From: Zoogloea sp021286885
GTDB taxonomy: Bacteria; Pseudomonadota; Gammaproteobacteria; Burkholderiales; Rhodocyclaceae
DNA length: 64,000 nt
NCBI RefSeq assembly: GCF_041915215.1
Contig: NZ_JAYSBV010000008.1
Direction: 5' to 3' (one strand)
The position numbers and the translations under genes were made by a program. Shown here piece by piece: positions 31,733 to 39,511 of this stretch. Every line of letters starts with the position of its first letter. The first letter of the stretch is position 1. Below the pieces are notes generated by a model, which worked only from the letters and a program-made list of their open reading frames with translations, ran no database searches and was not told the origin of the DNA.

Positions 31733-33541
31733 ATGTCCCTGCGTCTTTCCCTGACCGCCCTGGCGCTTGCCTCCGTGCTGCCCTGTCTGGCCCAGGCGGC
31801 CAACCAACAAATCGCCGCCCTCGATACCGTGGTGGTGACCGGTGCCCGCCAGGCCCAGCGCCCCGAAGAACTGCTCGCCACCGTCGATGTGATCGACCGG
31901 GAAGAGCTTGAGCGTGCCGGCCCCGGCTCGGTGCTGGATCTGCTGGCCCGTCAGGCCGGCATCCAGATCACCAGCAACGGTGGCCCGGGCAAGTCGGGCT
32001 CGGTGTACATCCGGGGCAGCAATGCCAACCACACCCTGGTGCTGATTGACGGGGTGCGTATCGGCTCCCTTTCCCTGGGCACCGCCCCGCTCCAGAGCCT
32101 GCCCATTTCCCAGATCGAGCGCATCGAAATCCTGCGCGGCCCCGCCTCTGCCCTGTATGGTGCCGATGCGGTGGGGGGCGTGATCCAGATCTTCACCAAG
32201 CGCGGCGAAGGCGCGCCCCTGGTCGAGCTGTTCGGTGGGCTGGGCAACTTTGGCACCAGCCAGGCCGGGTTTGGCGTGTCGGGCAGTAACGGCCCCTGGT
32301 CTTACGCCCTGCGCGCCTCCACCTACGACACCAACGGGGTTTCGGCCAAGCGGGCCACCAAGCTGCCCGATTCCGACCGGGACGGCTACCGCAACAACAC
32401 CATGGGCGGGAACCTCGGCTATCAGGTCGCCCCCGGCCATGAAGTGGTGGCCCGCGTGCTGCACGTGGAAGGCCGCAATTGGTACGACAACGGCAAGGCT
32501 AATGCCCACGAAGACGCCACCACCGATCTGGTGTCTCTGGAAAGCCGCAACCAGATCAGCAGCACTTGGCAGAGCACCGTGCGGGTGTCCCAATCCCGGG
32601 ACAACAACAATACCTACGCCATCAGCAGCTTCTCCTACATCAACAGCCGCCAGACCCAGTTTTCCTGGCAGAACGATCTGAGCACCGCCGTGGGCAAGTT
32701 CCTGCTGGGCTACGAATACGCGGACCAGAAGCTGGAAAGCAGCACCAGCTATGCAGGGACCGGGCGCAATATCTCCTCGCTCATTGCCGGCTGGACGGCC
32801 AGCCTGGACAAGCACCGCTTCCAGGCCAACCTGCGCGAAGACAACAACTCCCAGTACGGCGACAAGCTGACCTATCTGCTGGGCTACGGTTACCAGATCA
32901 CCCCGGCCCTGCGCGCCAGCGCCACCCTGGGCACCTCCTTCGTCTCCCCGACCTTCAATCAGCTCTACTATCCGGGCTCCGGCAACGAGAACCTGAAGCC
33001 GGAAGAAGGCCGCAACCGGGAACTGGCCCTGCGCTACGAAGACAAGGGCACCCGCGCCTCGGTCACTTACTTCAACAACAAGATCGACAACCTCATCACC
33101 TGGATGACGGTTTCACCCTACAAGGTGCAGCAAACCGGCCATGCCCGGATTGAAGGCTGGGAGCTGGCCGGCTCCACCCTGTTGGCCGGCTACGAGCTGA
33201 GTGCCAGCGTGGATCTGCTCAACCCCAAGGATGAAGATACCGGCATGCAACTGCTGCGTCGGGCCGAACAGTCTGGCCGCCTGGCGGTGACCCGCACGTT
33301 TGGCGCCTTCACCGTGGGCACCGAGCTGATCGGCGTGGGCAAGCGCTTTGACGATACCGCCAACAAAACCAGCATGGGCGGCTATGGCCTGGTGAATCTG
33401 TTCGGCCAGTACCAGATCGATCGCAACTGGCGCCTCGAAGCCCGGGCCAACAACCTGCTCGACAAGGACTACACCCTGGCCAACGGCTACAACACCCTGG
33501 GCGCCAACGTCTTTGTGGGCATTCGTTACCTGTCCCGCTGA
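31733..33541 (+). CDS. btuB: TonB-dependent vitamin B12 outer-membrane receptor
   Basis: A 602-residue protein with a signal peptide (SLTALALASVLPCLAQA), a TonB box-like DTVVVTGARQ, a plug domain (RQAGIQITSNGGPG, YIRGSNANHTLVLIDGVRIG, ERIEILRGPASALYGADAVG) and a C-terminal beta-barrel ending in VFVGIRYLSR, with an aromatic/hydrophobic last strand. It imports cobalamin and cobinamide using TonB energy. The cobalamin riboswitch directly upstream and btuC downstream (15 bases) make the substrate assignment firm. Confidence 0.95.
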   Translation: MSLRLSLTALALASVLPCLAQAANQQIAALDTVVVTGARQAQRPEELLATVDVIDREELERAGPGSVLDLLARQAGIQITSNGGPGKSGSVYIRGSNANHTLVLIDGVRIGSLSLGTAPLQSLPISQIERIEILRGPASALYGADAVGGVIQIFTKRGEGAPLVELFGGLGNFGTSQAGFGVSGSNGPWSYALRASTYDTNGVSAKRATKLPDSDRDGYRNNTMGGNLGYQVAPGHEVVARVLHVEGRNWYDNGKANAHEDATTDLVSLESRNQISSTWQSTVRVSQSRDNNNTYAISSFSYINSRQTQFSWQNDLSTAVGKFLLGYEYADQKLESSTSYAGTGRNISSLIAGWTASLDKHRFQANLREDNNSQYGDKLTYLLGYGYQITPALRASATLGTSFVSPTFNQLYYPGSGNENLKPEEGRNRELALRYEDKGTRASVTYFNNKIDNLITWMTVSPYKVQQTGHARIEGWELAGSTLLAGYELSASVDLLNPKDEDTGMQLLRRAEQSGRLAVTRTFGAFTVGTELIGVGKRFDDTANKTSMGGYGLVNLFGQYQIDRNWRLEARANNLLDKDYTLANGYNTLGANVFVGIRYLSR

Positions 33542-33555
33542 GGCTGAAGGCTGAA

Positions 33556-34542
33556 ATGGTACTCCAGGCCCGGCGGCGGGCGTTTCTGCTCCTGATCGGG
33601 CTCCTGGTGGCGGTGCTCGGGGTACTGGGCTGGTCCCTGAGTGCCGGCAGCATGCCGGTGAGTGGGGCCGACCTGCTCACCGCCCTGCAAGGGGGCGAGG
33701 GCGGAATGGAGGTGGACATCGTCCGCAACCTGCGCCTGCCCCGCGCCATTGCCGCCCTCGCCTGCGGCGGCCTGCTGGCCCTGGCCGGCGCGCTGATGCA
33801 GGTGCTGCTGCGCAATCCCCTGGCCGACCCCTATGTGCTGGGGATTTCCGGGGGAGCCGCGGTGGGCGCCCTGGGTGCCATGCTGCTCGGCCTGGGCGGT
33901 TTCGGGGCGGATGTGGCTGCGTTTGGCGGCGCCCTGGGCGTCACTCTGCTGGTGTTCGGCCTGGCCCACGGGGATGGGAGCTGGAGCCAGACCCGGCTGC
34001 TGCTTACCGGCGTGATCGTGGCTTCCGGCTGCGGTGCGGCAGTGGCCCTGATGCTGAGTCTGGCCCCCGAAGGCAAGATCAAGGGCATGCTGTTCTGGTT
34101 GATGGGCGACGCGAGCAGCGCCACCTATCCCTGGCCCGCCCTGGTCATTCTGGTGCTGGGCCTGGCCGCCATCTATCCCTTTGCCCGGGAACTCAATCTG
34201 CTGGCCCGGGGGGAAACCACAGCCCGGGCCCTGGGTGTGCGCACGGGCCGACTGCGTGCCCTGGTGTATGGGCTGGGCGCCCTGCTCACCGCCGTGGCGG
34301 TCACCACCGTAGGCTCGGTGGGCTTTGTGGGGCTGATCGTGCCCCACCTGGTGCGCCTCACCATTGGCAATGACCAACGCCTGCTGCTGCCAGCCTCCAG
34401 TCTGGCCGGCGCCGTGTTGCTGTGCGGGGCCGATACCGCCGCACGCACCGTGGTGGCCCCCATCCAGCTGCCGGTGGGGGTGCTCACCGCCCTGATCGGG
34501 GTGCCGGTTTTCCTGTTCCTGCTCAGTCGCCATCCCAAATGA
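33556..34542 (+). CDS. btuC: Cobalamin ABC transporter permease (FecCD family)
   Basis: A 328-residue permease with about ten transmembrane helices. RNLRLPRAIAALACGGLLAL, NPLADPYVLGISGGAAVGAL, LARGETTARALGVRTGRLR (contact with the ATPase) and VGSVGFVGLIVPHLVRL are FecCD-family landmarks. It forms the inner-membrane channel with BtuD. Its stop overlaps the btuD start (ATGA). Siderophore permeases share this fold; cobalamin specificity rests on the operon. Confidence 0.92.
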   Translation: MVLQARRRAFLLLIGLLVAVLGVLGWSLSAGSMPVSGADLLTALQGGEGGMEVDIVRNLRLPRAIAALACGGLLALAGALMQVLLRNPLADPYVLGISGGAAVGALGAMLLGLGGFGADVAAFGGALGVTLLVFGLAHGDGSWSQTRLLLTGVIVASGCGAAVALMLSLAPEGKIKGMLFWLMGDASSATYPWPALVILVLGLAAIYPFARELNLLARGETTARALGVRTGRLRALVYGLGALLTAVAVTTVGSVGFVGLIVPHLVRLTIGNDQRLLLPASSLAGAVLLCGADTAARTVVAPIQLPVGVLTALIGVPVFLFLLSRHPK

Positions 34543-35315
34543 AGGCCGCACCCAGCATCCTCACCACCCGCCAACTGGCGGTCGAACTACCCCGCCGTGC
34601 GGTATGCCGGGGGCTGGATCTGGAACTCCAGCCGGGCGAAACCCTGGTCATCCTGGGGCGCAACGGGGCAGGCAAAAGCACCCTGCTGCATACCCTGGCG
34701 GGCCTGCGCCCCCAGGCAAGGGGCGAACTGCTGCTCTCGGGCAAGGCCTACCGGGATTGGCCCCGGGGTGACGAGGCCTGCCTGCGGGGCTTGCTGGCCC
34801 AGAGCCAGCCTGATTTTTTCAGCGCCAGCGTGCTCGAAACTGCCCTGGTGGGGCGCCACCCCTACCTGAAGCGCTGGGCATGGGAAGGCGAAGACGACGA
34901 GGCGATTGCCCGCGCCGCCCTCGCCCAGGTGGGCATGGCCGAATTTGCCGAACGCCAGATCCAGAACCTTTCTGGCGGCGAACGCCAGCGGGTGGCCATT
35001 GCCGCGCTGCTGGTGCAGCAACCCCGCCTGTATCTGCTGGACGAACCCATCGCCCATCTGGATCTGCATCACCAGGTGGCAGTGCTCGATCACTTCCAGA
35101 CCCTCGCCCAACAGGGCGCTGGGGTGGTGATGGTGCTCCATGATCTGAATCTGGCGGCCCGCTACGCCAGCCATGTCTTGCTGCTGGATGGGGAGGGCGG
35201 CCACGCCTTTGGCCCGGCCTGTCAGATCCTGGAAGCAGAGCGCCTGTCCCGCGCCTTCGGCCACCCCCTGCGGGCGGTGCCGGATGGCGAACATTTGCTG
35301 TTTGTGCCGGTCTGA
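34539..35315 (+). CDS. btuD: Cobalamin ABC transporter ATP-binding protein
   Basis: A 258-residue ATPase: LVILGRNGAGKSTLLHTLAG (Walker A), NLSGGERQRVAIAALL (signature), LYLLDEPIAHLDLHHQVAVL (Walker B with D-loop) and VMVLHDLNLAARYASHVLLL (H-loop). The start at 34539 overlaps the btuC stop; the open frame extends 39 codons upstream inside btuC but is not coding there. It powers import through BtuC. The periplasmic binding protein BtuF, usually part of the same system, is not found in this window. Confidence 0.92.
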   Translation: MKAAPSILTTRQLAVELPRRAVCRGLDLELQPGETLVILGRNGAGKSTLLHTLAGLRPQARGELLLSGKAYRDWPRGDEACLRGLLAQSQPDFFSASVLETALVGRHPYLKRWAWEGEDDEAIARAALAQVGMAEFAERQIQNLSGGERQRVAIAALLVQQPRLYLLDEPIAHLDLHHQVAVLDHFQTLAQQGAGVVMVLHDLNLAARYASHVLLLDGEGGHAFGPACQILEAERLSRAFGHPLRAVPDGEHLLFVPV

Positions 35316-35360
35316 CCGGCTTCACCCTCTTTTTGTAGCGCAGTCGCGCTCTAGCGTCCC

Positions 35361-36002
35361 ATGAACGATCAGACCCCCCAAGCAGCATCAGGCCACGACC
35401 CGGATGCCGAGCGCAACGCCCGCCACCAGGCCCGCATGGCCCGCAAGAAGGCCATTGTGGATGCGGCCATTGCATCTGCCACCGAACGCCGGGGCGTGCT
35501 GCTGGTGAACACCGGCAACGGCAAGGGCAAGTCCAGCGCCGCGTTTGGCGTGGTCGCCCGGGCCCTGGGCCATGGGCTCAAGGTGGGGGTGGTGCAGTTT
35601 GTGAAGGGACGTTCGGATACCGGCGAAGAAGCCTTCTTTCGGCGCCAGCCGGAGGTGAGCTGGCATGTGATGGGCGATGGTTTCACCTGGGACACCCAGA
35701 ACCGGGCCCAAGACATGGCCAGTGCCCGGGCGGGCTGGGAGCAGGCCTGCGCTTTCCTGCGCAACCCAGACATCGGGCTGGTGGTGCTGGATGAGCTGAA
35801 CATCGTGCTGAAATACGGTTATGTGGATCTGGAGATGATCCTGGACGAGCTGTACGCCCGCCCGGCCCACCAGCACGTGATCATCACCGGGCGCGGCGCC
35901 CCCCAGGCACTGATGGAGGCCGCCGACACGGTAACCGACATGGGCGTGGTGAAGCACGCTTTCAAGGCCGGCATCGCCGCCCAGGCCGGTCTGGAGTTTT
36001 AA
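35361..36002 (+). CDS. cobO: Cob(I)yrinic acid a,c-diamide adenosyltransferase (BtuR/CobO)
   Basis: A 213-residue P-loop enzyme of the CobA/CobO/BtuR type. LLVNTGNGKGKSSAAFGVVA is the ATP-binding loop; VGVVQFVKGRSDTGEEAFF, GLVVLDELNIVLKYGY and HVIITGRGAPQALMEAADTV are family markers. It transfers the adenosyl group of ATP to cobalt of corrinoids, activating imported cobalamin or cobinamide. It is the last gene of the riboswitch-controlled btuB operon, 45 bases after btuD, and convergent with a PEP-CTERM gene 13 bases away. Confidence 0.94.
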   Translation: MNDQTPQAASGHDPDAERNARHQARMARKKAIVDAAIASATERRGVLLVNTGNGKGKSSAAFGVVARALGHGLKVGVVQFVKGRSDTGEEAFFRRQPEVSWHVMGDGFTWDTQNRAQDMASARAGWEQACAFLRNPDIGLVVLDELNIVLKYGYVDLEMILDELYARPAHQHVIITGRGAPQALMEAADTVTDMGVVKHAFKAGIAAQAGLEF

Positions 36003-36015
36003 ACGCGCCCTGAGC

Positions 36016-36570
36016 TCAGGCGCCGCGCTGCTGACGGCGGCGCCAGGCCAGCCCAAAACTGCCCAGGCCCAGCAGGGCCAGGGTACCGGGTTCGGGCACG
36101 CTCGCCTGCAGGGCGTTGCCCGTCTGGTCTACCCCCATGGTGATCTGGCTCAGCAGCCCAGGGGCACCGACGTTCAGGACGCTCGCGTAATAGACCGCGC
36201 CATCGGCATTCCCCAGGGCGAGGCTGCCATCGTCCAGCATGAAACCATCCGAGCCCAGGGTGGCCACGCCCAGCACGTAATCCAGCCCGCCACCTGCCGC
36301 GAGGGAGTCCAGCAGATCCTGCAAGGTCCAGGTCTGAGCACCGATCAAGGCACCGCCCGAATAACTGAGATCGAAGCTGCTCACCTCAGACCCCAGAGCC
36401 GAGACGCTGATGCGTCCATCCCCGTTCAGATCAGCGCCGGTGAAGCTGCCCGAGATGTAACCGCCCCCGGAAAAACCATCCTGGTAAAGGCTGAACTGAG
36501 CCGCCTGGGAAACCCCGGCAATGCCCATCCAGGCGAGCCAGCCAGCAGCACATAAATATTTGATTTGCAT
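36016..36570 (-). CDS. PEP-CTERM sorting domain protein
   Basis: A 184-residue secreted protein. It starts with a signal peptide (MQIKYLCAAGWLAWMGIAG, cut near SQAAQ) and ends with the full PEP-CTERM signal: VPEPGTLALLGLGSFGLAW then RRRQQR. This tail is recognised by an exosortase (EpsH/XrtA family), which releases or anchors the protein, often with extracellular polysaccharide. The mature part contains DLNGDGRISVSAL, a common feature of these proteins. The start at 36570 is preferred since it gives a proper signal peptide and a GGGGAT ribosome site. No exosortase gene is in the window. Confidence 0.9.
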   Translation of the reverse strand: MQIKYLCAAGWLAWMGIAGVSQAAQFSLYQDGFSGGGYISGSFTGADLNGDGRISVSALGSEVSSFDLSYSGGALIGAQTWTLQDLLDSLAAGGGLDYVLGVATLGSDGFMLDDGSLALGNADGAVYYASVLNVGAPGLLSQITMGVDQTGNALQASVPEPGTLALLGLGSFGLAWRRRQQRGA

Positions 36571-36812
36571 TATTTTTATCCCCGTTAAAAACTTCTGATT
36601 GAGTGCCGGTTGAAATATAAGCGCGCAGTGATATTCCATCAACACTACAATTAATGACAGCGCCATCTTGCATCAAGAATGGGCTGAAAAACCGTGGGAA
36701 TAATGCAAATTTTTTATACCTTGAGGCCCAGGTTTGCCGGATGCATGCGCACTTTTCCCCCACGGTCTGACGTGGCAGGATAGGTGCCCCTCCCCTCCCT
36801 TGCGCCAGCCCC

Positions 36813-37778
36813 ATGCAACACCACATCGTCTATCTTGAATCCGGCGCCGTCATTGCCAATCTGCGCCCGCCCCGCCAGGCCCACCACTGGACAGCCCACG
36901 AGGCCACCCCCCAAGATCAGGTGGAAACCCGCCTTCAGGACGCCACCATCGCCATCATCAACAAGGTGAAGCTGGATGCCGATCTGATTGCCCGTCTGCC
37001 CCGGCTGCGCATGATTGCGATTGCCGCCACCGGCTATAACAACGTGGATCTGGATGCCTGCCGGGCCCGGGGCATCGTGGTGTCCAATGTACGCGGCTAC
37101 GCCCGGGAGACCGTGCCCGAGCACGTATTTGCGCTGCTGCTCGCCCTCGCCCGCCAGATCGGGCCCTACCACCGCTCGGTGGCGGCCGGGCGCTGGCAGG
37201 AAAGCACCCAGTTTTGCTACTTCGATTACCCCATCCGTGATCTGGCCGGCATGCGTCTGGGCCTGCTTGGGGGCGGCGTATTGGGCCAGGGCGTGGCCCG
37301 GCTGGCCGAGGCTTTCGGGATGCAGGTGATCCAGGGCGAACGCAAGGGCGCCACCGATCTGCGCCCGGGCCATGTGCCGTTTGAAACCCTGATCCGCGAA
37401 GCCGATGTGATCAGCCTCCATTGCCCCCTCACCGAAGCCACCCGGCACCTGATCGGCGCCCCCGAGCTGGCGGCCATGAAACCGGGTGCGCTAATCATCA
37501 ACACCGCCCGGGGCGGACTGGTGGATGAACAGGCCCTGGCCGACGCCCTGCGCGCCGGGCACATTGGCGGCGCGGGCTTTGACGTGCTGACCGAAGAGCC
37601 GCCCCGGGACAACCCGCTCCTCGCGCCCGACATTCTGGCCCTGGGGAATTTCATCCTGACGCCCCATGTGGCCTGGTCCAGCGGCAAAGCCATGCAGGCC
37701 CTGGCCGACCAGGTGACACAGAATATCGAAGCCTTCATCGACGGCCAGCCACGCAACAACCTGAACGATATGGCATAA
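36813..37778 (+). CDS. D-2-hydroxyacid dehydrogenase (NAD-dependent; glycerate dehydrogenase-like)
   Basis: A 321-residue dehydrogenase. Rossmann motif LGLLGGGVLGQGVARLAEAF (GxGxxGxG with the usual I replaced by L) binds NAD(P). Catalytic residues are Arg in INTARGGLVDE, Glu in TEEPPRDNP and His in LTPHVAWSS. DACRARGIVVSNVRGYARET is the conserved N-domain segment. The closest known functions are HprA glycerate/hydroxypyruvate reductase and related 2-hydroxyacid dehydrogenases. It stands alone; no serine-cycle genes are nearby, so the in vivo substrate remains open. Confidence 0.88.
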   Translation: MQHHIVYLESGAVIANLRPPRQAHHWTAHEATPQDQVETRLQDATIAIINKVKLDADLIARLPRLRMIAIAATGYNNVDLDACRARGIVVSNVRGYARETVPEHVFALLLALARQIGPYHRSVAAGRWQESTQFCYFDYPIRDLAGMRLGLLGGGVLGQGVARLAEAFGMQVIQGERKGATDLRPGHVPFETLIREADVISLHCPLTEATRHLIGAPELAAMKPGALIINTARGGLVDEQALADALRAGHIGGAGFDVLTEEPPRDNPLLAPDILALGNFILTPHVAWSSGKAMQALADQVTQNIEAFIDGQPRNNLNDMA

Positions 37779-37790
37779 AGGGTTCCAACA

Positions 37791-37836
37791 TCCCCTTTGG
37801 GGTAAGATTCCGGCTTTCCACCGTAGGCCGGAATCT
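37791..37836 (+). other. Two adjacent hairpins downstream of the dehydrogenase
   Basis: TCCCC/GGGGT with a TTT loop is followed by AGATTCCGGC and GCCGGAATCT, a perfect 10-base stem with a 12-base loop. There is no T-run after either stem, so a classical terminator is not shown; a structured leader of the next gene is another option. Confidence 0.45.
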
Positions 37837-37919
37837 CCCCCGGGGAGTGCGTTGTCGGCCTGTCGGTTCCCCCTAGCCTGCGTGGGTGAACAAGCGCCCC
37901 GCTCCGATGACCGGTTGCC

Positions 37920-39461
37920 ATGCCAAGCCTGCTTTCTCCGGCCCTCACCCCCCTGATCGGCACCCTCGCTCTGGGCAAGGGTTTCCAGTTTCACGCGCTG
38001 ATCTGCCACGATAAACGCCAGATCCGCCCTTTGCTCCAGCCCCTGCGGGAAGCGGTACAAGGGCGCCGGGGGCATCCGGTGCAGCTGGAACATCTGCTGC
38101 CCAGCGAACTCCTGCCCCATACCCAGGCCCTGGAGGGTGAAGCCCTCATCCGCCTGGTGCTCAACTGTCTGATCAGCCTGAGCAAACCGGGGGCGAGCGA
38201 GGCACTCCAGCTCATCCTGCTGGATGCCAGCAGTGCCGACGGGGATGACTTCCCCGCCTGGCGGCTCCTGTTCCAGCGCCTGAACGGCATGTATGACGCC
38301 CTGCGGGACAGCCTGCCCGCCGGCCTGCTGATCTGTCTGCCGCCCGCCCTGGAAAAGGCTTTTATCCAGGACGCGCCAGAATTCTGGGGCAACCGGCGTA
38401 CCACCGTGCGCCTTGAAAGCGCTCAGGGCGCGCCCAGTCAGACGCCCGTGCTGGAGCATCTGCCCCAAGTACAAGAAACGCCGGTCGATCCCCCCAGCCC
38501 CGAACTGCTGGCCGCCCGGGCTGCCCTCAAGGCGCGCACCCAAGACCCCACCCTGCGCCGCCAATTAATGGTGTTGCTGGGCAAGCGCGGCGATGAGCAG
38601 GCCCAAAAAGGCCATTCTGCCGAAGCCCTCAAGGCCTATCGGGAATGCGTGATCCTGAGCACCAGCCTGACCCGTCTGGACCCGGCCAATACCCGCTGGC
38701 AGCGGGATCTGTTCGTCAGCCAGATCAAGATGGGGAATGTGCTGCTGGGGCGTAGCGAGGCCGCCGAGGCGCTCAAAGCCTTTCGGGCCAGCCATGCCAT
38801 TGCCGAAACCCTGGCCTGCCAGGATCCGGGCAACACCCTGTGGCAGCGGGATCTGTCGGTCAGCCTGGATCGGCTGGGCGATGCCTTCCAGGCCCTGGAA
38901 GATGCCGACGCAGCCCTGGAGGCCTTCCAGGAGCGCTTGGGCATTGTGGACGGCCTGGCCCGGCTGGACCCGGACAACCCCCAGCTGCAACGGGATCAGG
39001 CGGTGAGCTGCCTCAAGATCGGCGATCTGCAACTGGCCGCCGAACATCACCGGGAGGCCCTGGCCAGCTTTCAGCGTGGGGTGTTCATCACCCGTGCCCT
39101 GGCCCACAAGGAGCCCCACAACCTGCTGTGCCTGCGGGATCTGTCGGTGAGCTACAACAAGATCGGCGACATGCTGCTCGCCCAGGGCGATGGCCCGGGG
39201 GCGAGTGATGCCTACCAGGATGCCCTCGAAATCGCCCGGGGGCTGGCCATTCGCGATCCGGCCAATGCCCAGTGGCAGGTGGATGTGGCCGTCGCCTGTA
39301 GCAAGCTGGGCGCCCACGCGGGCCTGCCCCTGGGGGAGCGCCGCACCCATCTGCGCCAGGGGCGGGAGATTTTGAACACCCTGCGCCAGAGCGGGCGCCT
39401 GCAACCCGGGCAAAACTGGATCGAGTGGTTTGACCTGCTACTGACCGCCCTACCCGTTTAA
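37920..39461 (+). CDS. Repeat protein with degenerate NTPase-like N-domain and TPR array (NLR/STAND-like)
   Basis: A 513-residue protein without signal peptide. The N-terminal ~170 residues contain LQLILLDASSADGDDFPAW, LNGMYDALRDSLPAGLLICL and DAPEFWGNRRTTVRL, which resemble the degraded P-loop or effector-associated part of bacterial TPR proteins of the STAND/NLR type; no Walker A loop is visible. Residues ~235-480 hold about five ~50-residue TPR-like units, each with a W/L-x-RDLSVS-type element and a DP-x-N junction (DPANTRWQRDL, DPGNTLWQRDLSVS, DPDNPQLQRD). Such repeats occur in signalling and conflict proteins. No partner effector gene is adjacent. The stop codon lies in an 11-bp tandem repeat. 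Confidence 0.65.
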   Translation: MPSLLSPALTPLIGTLALGKGFQFHALICHDKRQIRPLLQPLREAVQGRRGHPVQLEHLLPSELLPHTQALEGEALIRLVLNCLISLSKPGASEALQLILLDASSADGDDFPAWRLLFQRLNGMYDALRDSLPAGLLICLPPALEKAFIQDAPEFWGNRRTTVRLESAQGAPSQTPVLEHLPQVQETPVDPPSPELLAARAALKARTQDPTLRRQLMVLLGKRGDEQAQKGHSAEALKAYRECVILSTSLTRLDPANTRWQRDLFVSQIKMGNVLLGRSEAAEALKAFRASHAIAETLACQDPGNTLWQRDLSVSLDRLGDAFQALEDADAALEAFQERLGIVDGLARLDPDNPQLQRDQAVSCLKIGDLQLAAEHHREALASFQRGVFITRALAHKEPHNLLCLRDLSVSYNKIGDMLLAQGDGPGASDAYQDALEIARGLAIRDPANAQWQVDVAVACSKLGAHAGLPLGERRTHLRQGREILNTLRQSGRLQPGQNWIEWFDLLLTALPV

Positions 39462-39498
39462 ACACCGTTTAAACACCGTTTCAACCCTGTTTAAACCG
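39455..39498. repeat. 11-bp tandem repeat (4 units) across a stop codon
   Basis: Units are CGTTTAAACAC, CGTTTAAACAC, CGTTTCAACCC and TGTTTAAACCG. Each intact unit holds the palindrome GTTTAAAC. The TAA stop of the TPR gene is in unit one, and the array fills most of the gap to the convergent helicase gene. Confidence 0.9.
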
Positions 39499-39511
39499 GC
39501 AAGCCCGCAAC

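Noticed and set aside
36009..36020. Palindrome CCTGAGCTCAGG between cobO and the PEP-CTERM gene
   Set aside because: Perfect but short, without a T-run; it may be chance in a GC-rich convergent junction.
36571..36720. Possible sigma-54 promoter upstream of the PEP-CTERM gene
   Set aside because: TGGCGC and GGAATATCACTGC were considered, but the GG-N10-GC spacing of a -24/-12 promoter is not met.
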